From contig NZ_CP047045.1 in assembly GCF_009792355.1 (NCBI RefSeq), positions 558,001 through 622,000 of the forward strand: a stretch of 64,000 nt of DNA, read 5' to 3'. Below, in pieces: positions 25,753 to 34,043 of the stretch (position 1 is its first letter; every line of letters starts with the position of its first letter). The position numbers were made by a program, and so were the translations under genes. Below the pieces are notes generated by a model. That model searched no databases and was not told the DNA's origin. It worked only from the letters and a program-made list of their open reading frames with translations. The DNA is from Terricaulis silvestris (GTDB taxonomy: Bacteria; Pseudomonadota; Alphaproteobacteria; Caulobacterales; Aquidulcibacteraceae).

Positions 25753-25783
25753 GCGGTCAAAACAACCGCAAGCGCGGGAAAGA
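25753..25783 (+). repeat. 31-bp dispersed repeat, copy C
   Basis: Starts GCGGTCAAAAC, ends GCGCGGGAAAGA. It begins just after the pirin stop. On the minus strand it reads YIFPALAVVLTAVA then a stop. Nearest to copy D (27203), with which similarity extends a few bases on both sides (CAACA before, AGATA after). Confidence 0.7.
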
Positions 25784-25824
25784 TATAAAACTCACGCCGT
25801 GGTCGGTTCTCGAGCAAGCCGCCG

Positions 25825-25950
25825 ATGTCGAAAGTGCTAGTTCTCTACTATTCCGCTCAGGGGCACATCGAGACGACGGCGCACGCCGTTGCGGAGCGCG
25901 CGCGCGAGCGCCGCAAGATCGCCGAGACGGCCAACACGCTCCACGGCTAG
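25825..25950 (+). pseudogene. wrbA: Miniature wrbA: N- and C-termini joined by an in-frame deletion
   Basis: 41 codons, ATG to TAG, uninterrupted. The first part, MSKVLVLYYSAQGHIETTAH followed by AVAERARE, is the N-terminus of the NAD(P)H:quinone oxidoreductase WrbA (FMN-binding loop YYSAxGHIE). It then jumps to RRKIAETANTLHG, the usual WrbA C-terminus. About 155 of the usual ~200 residues, including the rest of the FMN site, are missing. It lies between the pirin and an alpha/beta hydrolase. It is either a deletion remnant or an expressed micro-protein; no strong ribosome site is visible. Confidence 0.8.
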
Positions 25951-26006
25951 CGTCAGGGGTAAGCCCCGGATCGTTCGTGGCGCCTTATCAGGAGAGGAAG
26001 TCAAAA

Positions 26007-26954
26007 ATGCAGTCCGCGCGAACGCCTGATCACGTAGTCATCCATCCTCTCGATTCCGCAGATGCGCCGATTGCCGCTTACGCGCGTGAGGCGACGAAGG
26101 CCGCCAAGGGCGCAAAGCTCGGCGCCGAAGCGCGGGGGCAATACGATGCATTTCTCAGCACAGTTTCGCCGCCCGAAGGCGTGACCTTCGAGGATGGCGC
26201 CGTCGGCGGCGTGCGCGGCGTCTGGGCGCGTCCAACGAACGCGCCCGCTGATGAGACGATGCTTTATCTGCATGGCGGGTGGTTCACCCTGGGCAGCGCC
26301 CAAGCCTATCGCTTACTGGTCGGGCAGATCGCGACACGCGCGGGTGTCAGCGCTTTCATTCCCGATTATCGGCTTGCGCCCGAGCATCCGTTTCCTGCGG
26401 CGGTGGAAGATGTCCTCTCGTGCTTTCGCGCTCTCGGCGCGCAGGGCATGCGCCGCATCGTGCTCGCCGGCGATTCGGCGGGGGGCAATCTCACGCTTGC
26501 GGTCGCCGCGCGCGTAGCCAAGGAGAAGAACGGCGCCGACGCTAAGCTCGTGGCGGCTGTAGCGTTTTCGCCGGTCACAGATCTTACGCTGTCGGGTGCA
26601 AGCTACGAGACGCGAGCCGAAGCAGATCCCCTGTTCACGCGTGCGCAGGTCGCCGATCTCGTCAAATCGTATCTGGGCGGTTCTGATCCGAAGAACCCAA
26701 TGGCGTCGCCGTTGCAGGCCGATTTGTCGGGCTTGCCGCCGCTCAGAATTCATGTCGGCGATGACGAAGTGCTGCTAGACGACGCCCTTCGTTTCGGAGC
26801 GCGCGCGGCCGCGGCCGGTGTCGATGCGCGCGTCGATGTGTGGATGGGGCTAGGTCACGGCTTCATCTTAAACGTCGGCAAGCTGCGCGCGGCGAATGCG
26901 TCGCTGGACGCCGCCGGCGCCTTCATCGCCGAGAAACGACGTGGCGGTGCCTGA
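26007..26954 (+). CDS. Alpha/beta hydrolase, HSL family
   Basis: 315 residues from ATG 26007 with AGGAGAGGAAG upstream; GTG 25977 is the longer option. HSL-family esterase/lipase: oxyanion HGG in MLYLHGGWFTLGS, DYRLAPEHPFPAA, nucleophile VLAGDSAGGNLTL, acid in HVGDDEVLLDD and His in WMGLGHGFIL. Probably cytoplasmic, acting on short acyl esters; its substrate is unknown. It is flanked by gene remnants (wrbA, old yellow enzyme). Confidence 0.92.
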   Translation: MQSARTPDHVVIHPLDSADAPIAAYAREATKAAKGAKLGAEARGQYDAFLSTVSPPEGVTFEDGAVGGVRGVWARPTNAPADETMLYLHGGWFTLGSAQAYRLLVGQIATRAGVSAFIPDYRLAPEHPFPAAVEDVLSCFRALGAQGMRRIVLAGDSAGGNLTLAVAARVAKEKNGADAKLVAAVAFSPVTDLTLSGASYETRAEADPLFTRAQVADLVKSYLGGSDPKNPMASPLQADLSGLPPLRIHVGDDEVLLDDALRFGARAAAAGVDARVDVWMGLGHGFILNVGKLRAANASLDAAGAFIAEKRRGGA

Positions 26955-26976
26955 TCGGGAACTCGGGGACTTTGCC

Positions 26977-27100
26977 ATGACGACGCAGGTGTTTTCTCGA
27001 TCCAAGTCGGCCGCTATCGTTTGCCCAATCGCTTGGTATGGCGCCGATGACGCGAAGCCGCGCCAAGCCGGCTGGAACGCCCGGGGATTTGTCGGGGGAA
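26977..27100 (+). pseudogene. Old-yellow-enzyme (alkene reductase) 5' remnant
   Basis: From ATG 26977 the family N-terminus can be read across two single-base frameshifts: MTTQVFS, then SIQVGRYRLPNRLV (from about 26997), then MAPMTRSRAKPAGTPG (from about 27038). These match the OYE/NemA start (IxLGxxxLPNRIVMAPMTRxRA). The rest of the roughly 360-residue FMN enzyme is absent. The remainder of the gap to 27380 holds repeat copy D and nothing else recognised. Confidence 0.75.
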
Positions 27101-27202
27101 TGCCGCGACGCCGGTCGCCAAGGCGCCGCTCGACAAACCTAAATCGGGGCGCGCGGGCGCGCGGTTTCGGGGTTTCACGTCAAGAGCGTCGCGCCAGCAA
27201 CA

Positions 27203-27233
27203 CCGGTCAAAACAAGCGCAAGCGCGGGAAAGA
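27203..27233 (+). repeat. 31-bp dispersed repeat, copy D
   Basis: Reads CCGGTCAAAACAAG then CGCAAGCGCGGGAAAGA. The minus strand gives AFIFPALALVLTGVAGATLL followed by T and a stop, a hydrophobic C-terminal-like segment. Position: in the 426-bp gap between the HSL hydrolase and the aldehyde dehydrogenase. Confidence 0.7.
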
Positions 27234-27380
27234 TAAATGCCGCGCGTCGTGGTGGGTTGCCCGCTTCAACAGATCGGTCCGCTCGGAAGCGCGCGGGTGA
27301 GCACCGTCGTACTCGGCAGTACTCATCGAAAATGAGCGCGCAGGCCGATCGCCGATCCTCAAGTTGCGAGGAGACCAGTG

Positions 27381-28853
27381 ATGCCCAGCGCCGCCGATGA
27401 GACCAAGGAGTATCGCTACTTCGCCGGCGGTGAATGGCGGACGGCTGAGAGCGGCGAGCTCTTTGAGGTCTATCGCCCGTTTGATCGCAGCGTCTTCGCG
27501 CGCGTCGCGGCCGGCGGCCGTGAAGAGGCAAAGATTGCCGTCGCAGCCGCGGCTAAAGCGTTTCCTGCGTGGTCGGCGACGACGCCTGGAGAACGTGCGC
27601 GGCTTTTCTTCAAAGCCGTGGAAATCGTCAAACGCCGCCGCGAAGAAATTGCAAAAGTCCTGGCGACGGAAACTGGGAGCACGCTGTCATTCGCCACGTT
27701 TCAACAGGATCTGGTTGCAGCCACGATAGAGCAGGCGGCGGGCTGGATGTATCTGCCCAAGGGCGAAGTGCTGGAGACCAACACGCCTGGGCTCCATTCG
27801 ATTGGCGTGCGCCGTCCGCTTGGCGTGGTTGCGTGCTTTACGCCATGGAACGGCGCCAACATCCTGTCGTGGCGCGCGCTGATTTCACCGGTCGCAGCGG
27901 GCAACACAGTCGTCGTTAAGCCGTCTGAATTCGCACCCATCTCCGCAGGACTTATGTTGGCGGAAATCTGCGAGGAAGCCGGTTTTCCCAAAGGTGTTGT
28001 CAACGTCGTCACGCATGCGCCGGGAGCCGCAGGCGAGATCGCCGATGTGTTCTTCGAGAGCGACGAGGTGCGCGTGATCAACCTGATCGGCGGCGTCAAG
28101 ACGGCGAAGCTCTTAGCCAAGCGCGCCGGCGAAACCTTGAAGCGCACAACCATGGAGCTTGGCGGGTTCAACCCGCTGATCATCCTCGATGATGTCGATA
28201 TGGATTATGCCGTGCGCACCGCAACCTTCGGATCATTTTTCCATCAAGGCCAAATCTGCCTCAACACGCGGCGGATTATCGTCCAACGCAAGATCGCCGA
28301 CGAATTCCTTACGAAGTTCGTCGCGCGGACCAAGACGCTGCCGTCCGGCGACCCGCAAAACCCAAAGACGATTATTGGGCCGCTAATCACCCCCGCCGCG
28401 GTCAAGATGGTCGACGATCGGGTCAAGGAAGCCGTGGCCAAGGGCGCAAAACTACTGACTGGCGGCACATACGAAGGACAAGTCTATCAACCGACGATCC
28501 TGACCGAGGTGCCGCTCGACGTCTCGTTGGCAAGAGAGGAGACATTCGGGCCGGCGGTCATCGTTGAGGTGGTCGACACCGACGAGCAGGCCATCGCATC
28601 GGCGAACCGCACCTTGTATGGGCTGACCTCTTCAATCCTCGCAGGCGACACCTATCGCGCCTTCGAGATGGCCCCAAAGATTTTGGCGGGCATCGTCAAC
28701 GTCAATTCGCCGACCGTGAACGACGAAATTCACGCGCCGATGGGCGGAGTGCGCGACAGCGGGTGGGGTCGCACTGGCCCTCAGAGCTTGCACGAGTTTC
28801 AGGACCTCATCTGGATCAACGCCCACAGCGGAAAGCGGCAGTACCCGTTCTGA
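27381..28853 (+). CDS. NAD(P)-dependent aldehyde dehydrogenase
   Basis: 490 residues from ATG 27381 (a GTG three bases earlier is possible; AGGAG upstream). ALDH superfamily with full active site: Asn in FTPWNGANILSWR, Glu in TTMELGGFNPLIIL, Cys in FFHQGQICLNTRR, and the C-terminal GGVRDSGWGRTG. The overall pattern resembles benzaldehyde/vanillin or salicylaldehyde-type dehydrogenases. First gene of an operon with the GMC oxidoreductase (42-bp gap) and the amidohydrolase (10-bp gap): alcohol to aldehyde to acid, then possibly decarboxylation. Confidence 0.94.
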   Translation: MPSAADETKEYRYFAGGEWRTAESGELFEVYRPFDRSVFARVAAGGREEAKIAVAAAAKAFPAWSATTPGERARLFFKAVEIVKRRREEIAKVLATETGSTLSFATFQQDLVAATIEQAAGWMYLPKGEVLETNTPGLHSIGVRRPLGVVACFTPWNGANILSWRALISPVAAGNTVVVKPSEFAPISAGLMLAEICEEAGFPKGVVNVVTHAPGAAGEIADVFFESDEVRVINLIGGVKTAKLLAKRAGETLKRTTMELGGFNPLIILDDVDMDYAVRTATFGSFFHQGQICLNTRRIIVQRKIADEFLTKFVARTKTLPSGDPQNPKTIIGPLITPAAVKMVDDRVKEAVAKGAKLLTGGTYEGQVYQPTILTEVPLDVSLAREETFGPAVIVEVVDTDEQAIASANRTLYGLTSSILAGDTYRAFEMAPKILAGIVNVNSPTVNDEIHAPMGGVRDSGWGRTGPQSLHEFQDLIWINAHSGKRQYPF

Positions 28854-28895
28854 GAGCAGCGCGACGCAATTCCACCGATTGAGCGAGAGGTCCAA

Positions 28896-30491
28896 ATGTC
28901 CACTGCCGCCGCACCAGGCCAGAATGTTATCGATGCACTGCGCAAGCAGATCAATGACGTCTACGACTACATTGTCGTTGGCTCGGGGTCGGCGGGATCC
29001 GTCGTCGCCGGTGAATTGTCAAAGACAGGCGCCGAGGTCCTCATCATCGAAGCGGGCGGGCTCGACAACGCGCCTACGATCGCCAATCCCAGCATCTGGT
29101 TCTACAACATTGCTGGCGACTTCGATTGGCATTTGCCGATCGCGCCGGTGCCCCAGCTAAACAACCGAAACTTCAATATGGCGCTCGGCCACGGCGTGGG
29201 CGGGGGAAGTTCGATCAACGCCATGGTGTGGACGCGCGGAATGGAGCGCGACTACGAAAACTGGGTCAAGGGCGGCGCCAAAGGCTGGTCATTCAAGGAC
29301 GTTCTGGCGACCTTCAAGGCGCAGGAAGATTGGGAAGGCGGCGCCAATGAGTGGCGCGGCGCAGGCGGCCCGGTGCATATACGCCGCCCGCACACGCCGC
29401 ATCCGACCGCCCCCATCTTCCTCGACGCGGCGCGGCAGATGGGATTTGCGATCCACGACGACGCGAATGGCCCGATGCGCGAAGGCGGCGGCTACATCAA
29501 CATGAACATCGACGCGGAAGGCGCGCGCGTCAGTGCAGCGCGCGCCTTCCTATATCCCAATCTCGATCGGCCTAACCTGACGCTGCTCGTGAATTCGCGG
29601 GTGACGCAGGTCTTGTTCAAGGGAGACCGCGCGCGCGGGGTCGCCGTCGTGTCGGGCGAGCTCTCTCGCACCATCGAGGCGCGGCGAGAGATTATCCTCT
29701 CGGGAGGCACCGTCCACACACCCAAGCTACTGATGCAGTCAGGTGTTGGCGATGCAGCGGCGCTCAAGAAACTCGGCATAAAGAGCGTGACCAATCTCCG
29801 CGGCGTCGGCAAAAATCTGCAAGATCACGTTCTGCTCTCGGGCGTGGTCTATCAATACAAGGGCGCGATGCCCGATCGGCCTGCAGATAGCGACGGGGTC
29901 GAAGCCGAAGTCAATTTCTCAAGCGGCGTCGACAATCATCCAACCGACATCAATTTGGTGCTTGAGCAATTTCCAATCGCCACGCCCGAAGCCGCCCAGC
30001 GCTTCGGCCCGCCGCCGGAGAAGGACGCCTTCACCATTGCACCGGCGCTCATCCAGCCCACTAGCCGCGGCGAAATCAGCCTCACCTCCGCAGATTGGCG
30101 CGCCGCGCCGAGGATTTTTGGCAACCATCTCGGCACCGATCGCGACCTCGCGGCGATCGTACGCGCCATTGAAGCGGCTCGAGAATTGGTGTCGCAGAAG
30201 GCGTTCGACGCCATCCGTGCGGCCGAACTCATTCCTGGTCCCGCAGCAACGCAACAAGACTTGATCGATCTCGCGCGCACCGGTTCGGCGAGCTTCGGTC
30301 ACGCGGTCGGCACCTGCAAGATTGGCGCTGACCGTGACGCGGTGGTCGATAGCAAACTGTGCGTGCACGGCATTCGTGGGCTTAGGGTCGCGGACGCATC
30401 GGTGATGCCGTCGATCATCTCGGGTCCAACGATGTGCCCATCGATCATGATTGGCGGTCGCGCGGCCGAATTTATCAAAGCATCGAAGTGA
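28896..30491 (+). CDS. GMC-family FAD oxidoreductase (choline/alcohol dehydrogenase-like)
   Basis: 531 residues. FAD-binding YDYIVVGSGSAGSVVAGELS, the GMC signature GHGVGGGSSINAMVW, second signature ILSGGTVHTPKLLMQSGVG, NLQDHVLLSG, and catalytic His in TGSASFGHAVGTCKIG with the closing SIISGPTMCPSIMIGGRAAE. Oxidises primary alcohols with FAD; no secretion signal. It would supply the aldehyde to the dehydrogenase upstream. The actual alcohol is unknown; an aryl alcohol is a guess from the neighbours. Confidence 0.94.
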   Translation: MSTAAAPGQNVIDALRKQINDVYDYIVVGSGSAGSVVAGELSKTGAEVLIIEAGGLDNAPTIANPSIWFYNIAGDFDWHLPIAPVPQLNNRNFNMALGHGVGGGSSINAMVWTRGMERDYENWVKGGAKGWSFKDVLATFKAQEDWEGGANEWRGAGGPVHIRRPHTPHPTAPIFLDAARQMGFAIHDDANGPMREGGGYINMNIDAEGARVSAARAFLYPNLDRPNLTLLVNSRVTQVLFKGDRARGVAVVSGELSRTIEARREIILSGGTVHTPKLLMQSGVGDAAALKKLGIKSVTNLRGVGKNLQDHVLLSGVVYQYKGAMPDRPADSDGVEAEVNFSSGVDNHPTDINLVLEQFPIATPEAAQRFGPPPEKDAFTIAPALIQPTSRGEISLTSADWRAAPRIFGNHLGTDRDLAAIVRAIEAARELVSQKAFDAIRAAELIPGPAATQQDLIDLARTGSASFGHAVGTCKIGADRDAVVDSKLCVHGIRGLRVADASVMPSIISGPTMCPSIMIGGRAAEFIKASK

Positions 30492-30501
30492 GGCGTGCGT
30501 C

Positions 30502-31473
30502 ATGAGCTTCACCCTCGACGTTCATCATCACATCCTGCCGGAATTCTTCTGGCGCGCCACCAACGAAGGCGACAATCCGGTCGGCGGACTGGCGCCACCG
30601 CCATGGTCGAAGGAAGCGGCGATCTCCTATCTCGACGATGCGGGCACACAGACTGCTATCACCTCGATCAGTACGCCCGGCGTCCATATGGGCGATGACG
30701 CGGCGGCCCGCGATCTTGCCCGGCGCTGCAATGAGTTCACGGCCAAACTCATCCACGAGCGGCCCGATCGCTTCGGCGGCTACGCGGCCTTGCCGCTTCC
30801 TGACGTCGACGGCTCCTTGCGCGAACTTGAACACGCTCTTGATGTGCTCAAACTCGACGGTGTCGTGCTTTTCTCCAACGCGCGGGGAGTCTATCTCGGC
30901 GACAAGAGATTCGCGTCGGTCTTTGCCGAACTTGAACGGCGCAAAGCCGTCGCATTCGTGCACCCCACGATGTCACCCGACCCGAGCGCCCATAGCCTTG
31001 GGCTCCCCGACACGTTGATCGATTTTACCGCTGACACGACGCGCGCGATTGCTCAGCTTCACTACGGCAACACTTTCGCGCGTACGCCGAACGTCAAATA
31101 CATCTTCTCACATGCGGGCGGCACGACACCTTACCTCGCCACGCGGTTCGCCATTGTCGATGAGATGAATTTCATCCCCGGCGGCGAAGAGCGCGGCACG
31201 GCCGCCGAGATGTTCAAGCGGCTCTATTGGGACACAGCGCTCTCATGGCACGCGCCCAACATGCAGATGCTGAAATCGCTAGTCGGCGTCGATCGCATCG
31301 TCTTTGGATCAGACTTCCCTTACCTTCGGCGCGATCTCGCCGTGAAGTGTCGCGGCGAAATTGAGAAGCACCCGGTATTCAGCGCCGATGAGAGCGCGGC
31401 CGTGCTCCGCGGGAATGCCCTAAAGCTTTTCCCGCGCTTCGCCGAACTTGCGGTGCGGAGGGGCCATGCCTGA
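30502..31473 (+). CDS. Amidohydrolase-2 family (ACMSD-like decarboxylase)
   Basis: 323 residues from ATG 30502, ten bases after the GMC stop. Amidohydrolase_2 metal sites: LDVHHHILPEFF, AFVHPTMSP, YIFSHAGGTTPYLA and VFGSDFPYLRRDLA. This pattern is that of non-oxidative decarboxylases (aminocarboxymuconate semialdehyde, 6-methylsalicylate, gamma-resorcylate types) and related hydrolases. In the operon it could decarboxylate the aromatic acid made by the dehydrogenase. Which acid is not known. Confidence 0.9.
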   Translation: MSFTLDVHHHILPEFFWRATNEGDNPVGGLAPPPWSKEAAISYLDDAGTQTAITSISTPGVHMGDDAAARDLARRCNEFTAKLIHERPDRFGGYAALPLPDVDGSLRELEHALDVLKLDGVVLFSNARGVYLGDKRFASVFAELERRKAVAFVHPTMSPDPSAHSLGLPDTLIDFTADTTRAIAQLHYGNTFARTPNVKYIFSHAGGTTPYLATRFAIVDEMNFIPGGEERGTAAEMFKRLYWDTALSWHAPNMQMLKSLVGVDRIVFGSDFPYLRRDLAVKCRGEIEKHPVFSADESAAVLRGNALKLFPRFAELAVRRGHA

Positions 31474-31519
31474 GGCCCGATATCAACATCGTCTGTATGC
31501 CCGCCGGACAGCACGCCTT

Positions 31520-31918
31520 TCAGGCGCCGCCAACGCGCCGGGCATCAAGGCTGTAGCGTCCCGCGCCAAAGGCCATCAATTGGAAGAAGCCACCAGTGAC
31601 GGCCATGTTTTTCATGAAGTGGAAGAGCTGGTTCGGATCGCTGATGTTGCGATGGTAATAGTAGGCAGTGACCACAGCGAATACGGAGAGCAGCACCGCG
31701 AGCGCACGCGTCTGCCATCCCAAGATCAGCAGCAAGCCGCCGCCAACCTCGATTGCGGCCGCAATCCATATCGAGATCGCGGGCGCCGGTATGCCGAGAG
31801 AGTCCATGTAGGCCACGGTGGCAGCCGGTGCGAGGATCTTGCCGGTCCCGCTCACGAGAATGAGCGAAGTCATCAGGATGCGCCCGATCAGGGCCAGCAA
31901 GTCAGCATTCTTGGACAT
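31520..31918 (-). CDS. DoxX-family membrane protein
   Basis: 132 residues from ATG 31918 (AAAGGGA upstream). Four hydrophobic segments: LLALIGRILMTSLILVSG, WIAAAIEVGGGLLLILGW, RALAVLLSVFAVVTAYYY and NMAVTGGFFQLMAFGAG. The RNISDPNQLFHFMKNMAVTG stretch is the DoxX hallmark. DoxX-type proteins affect membrane redox or sulfur metabolism; the role is unclear. Divergent from a LysR gene, a very common pairing, and convergent with the amidohydrolase gene. Confidence 0.92.
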   Translation of the reverse strand: MSKNADLLALIGRILMTSLILVSGTGKILAPAATVAYMDSLGIPAPAISIWIAAAIEVGGGLLLILGWQTRALAVLLSVFAVVTAYYYHRNISDPNQLFHFMKNMAVTGGFFQLMAFGAGRYSLDARRVGGA

Positions 31919-31962
31919 GGAGATTCCCTTTGGACCATTCGGTATCGGGCGACGTCGCGCCT

Positions 31963-31986
31963 GAGTAGTCATCAATGAGGATACTC
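31963..31986. promoter_or_regulatory. Candidate LysR operator
   Basis: GAGTA (31963-31967) and TACTC (31982-31986) form an inverted repeat with a 14-base gap in the 76-bp region between divergent doxX and LysR genes. The position fits an autoregulatory LysR site; evidence is symmetry and place only. Confidence 0.4.
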
Positions 31987-31994
31987 ACCGTCCC

Positions 31995-32951
31995 ATGAGA
32001 AGAACGATCGTAGATACGGACCTCAACGATTATCTCTATTTCGCGGAGGCTGTTGCGCATGGCGGTTTCGCCGCCGCGAGCCGCGCGCTCGGCGTGCCAA
32101 AATCGAAATTGAGCCGGCGTATCGCGGGTCTTGAAGCGAGGCTCGGTGTCCGCCTAATTGAGCGGTCCACGCGCAAATTTCGGGTGACCGAACTCGGCTG
32201 CGACTTCTATCAACGTTGCCGGACTATTCGCGAACTGGCCGAGGACGCGGAAGCTGTGCTGGCCGCGACGCGAACGGATCCGCATGGTGAGCTTTGCCTT
32301 AGCTGTCCGACGGGTCTCCTGGAGATCGTCGTGCCGACGTTGCCACAATTCTTGATCCAGTTTCCGAAGGTAAGGTTGAAGATGTTGGCGACAGATCGCC
32401 AGGTGGATCTGATCGAGGAGGGAGTTGATGTCGCGATCCGCGTTCGCGCCAATCTGGACGACAGCGCAGCCCTTACGATGCGAAAGCTCGGCATTTCGCG
32501 AAAGATACTAGTCGCCGATCGACAACTCGCCGCAACGCTCGATAGCGACATCGCCAAGCTCGAAGGGGCATGCACACTCGCGACCAGCGAAGAGCCTAGC
32601 GAAAGCGAGTGGACGTTGATTGGCAAACACGGCGCCGTGGTCAAGATCAGGCACGAACCGCGCATGCGGTGCTCGGATTTCTCCGCGGTGCGGGAGGCGG
32701 CCACGCGGGGTTTAGGTATTGCGCTGCTACCGGACCATTCGTGTCGAGACTATCTTGAGCAAGGCAAGCTCGTGCGCGTGTATCCCGAATGGCGTGGTCC
32801 AGACGGCTTCGTACATCTCGTCTTCACCACCCGACGCGGGTTGCCGATCGCGTCGCGGGCCCTGATCGATCATCTTGTCTCGGCATTTCGTCCCGAACTC
32901 TTGTCGCCATCGATTGAGTCGGATGTCCCGCGAGCGCGCAGAACGCAATAG
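31995..32951 (+). CDS. LysR-family transcriptional regulator
   Basis: 318 residues. HTH: LNDYLYFAEAVAHGGFAAAS, RALGVPKSKLSRRIAGLEAR, GVRLIERSTRKFRVTELG. Effector domain with CPTGLLEIVVPTLPQFLIQF and DRQVDLIEEGVDVAIRVRA, as in DmlR/CrgA-like regulators. It is divergent from doxX, which it most probably controls. The C-terminal tail SIESDVPRARRTQ is not conserved in the family. Confidence 0.93.
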   Translation: MRRTIVDTDLNDYLYFAEAVAHGGFAAASRALGVPKSKLSRRIAGLEARLGVRLIERSTRKFRVTELGCDFYQRCRTIRELAEDAEAVLAATRTDPHGELCLSCPTGLLEIVVPTLPQFLIQFPKVRLKMLATDRQVDLIEEGVDVAIRVRANLDDSAALTMRKLGISRKILVADRQLAATLDSDIAKLEGACTLATSEEPSESEWTLIGKHGAVVKIRHEPRMRCSDFSAVREAATRGLGIALLPDHSCRDYLEQGKLVRVYPEWRGPDGFVHLVFTTRRGLPIASRALIDHLVSAFRPELLSPSIESDVPRARRTQ

Positions 32952-33050
32952 TGTACGGTTGCTACCCTGTCCCTTTCGAGAACTCCTGCTTACAGCTTGC
33001 GACCATCTCGACGATGAATCCGTACTGGTCGCCAACGCAAACCCGAGGAC

Positions 33051-33890
33051 TCAGTTGCGATTGAGCCCCATCTCTCGGCTCTGCAGTTTGATTTTCCAGC
33101 GTGACTCCATCGACAGAATGTCGTCGAGGCTTGCTGCTGTTCCGGCCGTTTCCAGAATCGAAATGCGATAATCACTCGGATCGCGGTTCTTTAAGCCCAC
33201 GTTGCCGCCGTGACCTGAGCGCGCATATTCGAGCCAACGACCCAGAAAGCCATCGGCGCCGTAGGCGGATCCGACGTAGTGCTCATTCGTGCGTGAGCAT
33301 GAGAGCAAATAGACGCCGCAATGCGAGGCGAGTTTGCTCGCCCACGCAGGCGGAAGCGCTTCGACTTGGCTCAGAGAGCACATGAACTCCAACAACCCCG
33401 GAAACACCGGCTCCTCACCCGTGCGCCTGAGTTCGATCACCGATTTGTCTTGAGCCTTGGCTTGCTGCACCCATTGGCGCAGCCCGTCGCCCCAATCGAT
33501 GTAGAGTAGACCCGCAAAGGCCTTCAGCGCCTCAAGCCGCTCAAGCGGAAAAACATTGTCGATGCCGGCGGCAACGACGTTTCCCGAAAGCGGCGAGGTC
33601 CAATCCGTGACGCCTGAAACGGGTGCGCTCGCCCGGTAAAGGCCAACGAACAGCGTATCGCCTGCGGGCGTCCCCACGAAACTCGCCCACAGCGGGCGAT
33701 TGAAGCGAACGCGACCGGTGCGGCGTTGACGGCTTTGGTAATCCTCGAAAGCCGTGAGATTTGTGCGCCAGAGATCATAGATGGAGCGTCCCGGCCGCGT
33801 GCGCGCATCCTGGTGACGAAGCAGCAGCGTCTGTTTGGGATCAACGCCCGCGTCGCGCAGCAGCACATTGAACGTCAGCATGGCTGGCAC
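33051..33890 (-). CDS. GIY-YIG nuclease with a long N-terminal domain
   Basis: 279 residues. The C-terminal third (about 190-279) is a GIY-YIG domain: HCGVYLLSCSRTNEHYVGSA supplies GVY and YVG, GRWLEYARSGHGGN the Arg, and SMESRWKIKLQ with GLNRN the metal-binding Glu and end motif. The N-terminal 180 residues (LTFNVLLRDAGVDPKQ, RHQDARTRPGRSIYDLWR, ASFVGTPAGDTLFVGLYRA) are a conserved but unnamed domain. Stand-alone GIY-YIG proteins include restriction enzymes and repair or mobile nucleases. It is divergent from a controller-type XRE regulator; no methyltransferase is nearby. Confidence 0.88.
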   Translation of the reverse strand: MPAMLTFNVLLRDAGVDPKQTLLLRHQDARTRPGRSIYDLWRTNLTAFEDYQSRQRRTGRVRFNRPLWASFVGTPAGDTLFVGLYRASAPVSGVTDWTSPLSGNVVAAGIDNVFPLERLEALKAFAGLLYIDWGDGLRQWVQQAKAQDKSVIELRRTGEEPVFPGLLEFMCSLSQVEALPPAWASKLASHCGVYLLSCSRTNEHYVGSAYGADGFLGRWLEYARSGHGGNVGLKNRDPSDYRISILETAGTAASLDDILSMESRWKIKLQSREMGLNRN

Positions 33891-33995
33891 GCCAATGGCG
33901 CGCTGCGCGCATAGGTCTTTTCGCGTTGTAGACGATCAGTCACATGCATAAGCGGCAGCAACGCTCCGCAACGACCGCCAGTCAAGCCGAATGTT

Positions 33996-34019
33996 ACTCA
34001 TAGTCTGTAGCCTGATAGG
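33996..34019. promoter_or_regulatory. C-box-like tandem operator
   Basis: ACTCATAGT (33996-34004) and CCTGATAGG (34011-34019) share CTnATAG and inner symmetry, with centres 15 bp apart, 25 bp before the XRE start. This resembles the paired symmetric boxes bound by restriction-modification controller (C) proteins. The match is by recalled pattern, not by search. Confidence 0.5.
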
Positions 34020-34043
34020 CGACATTGGCGCGCTTTCCCGGCC

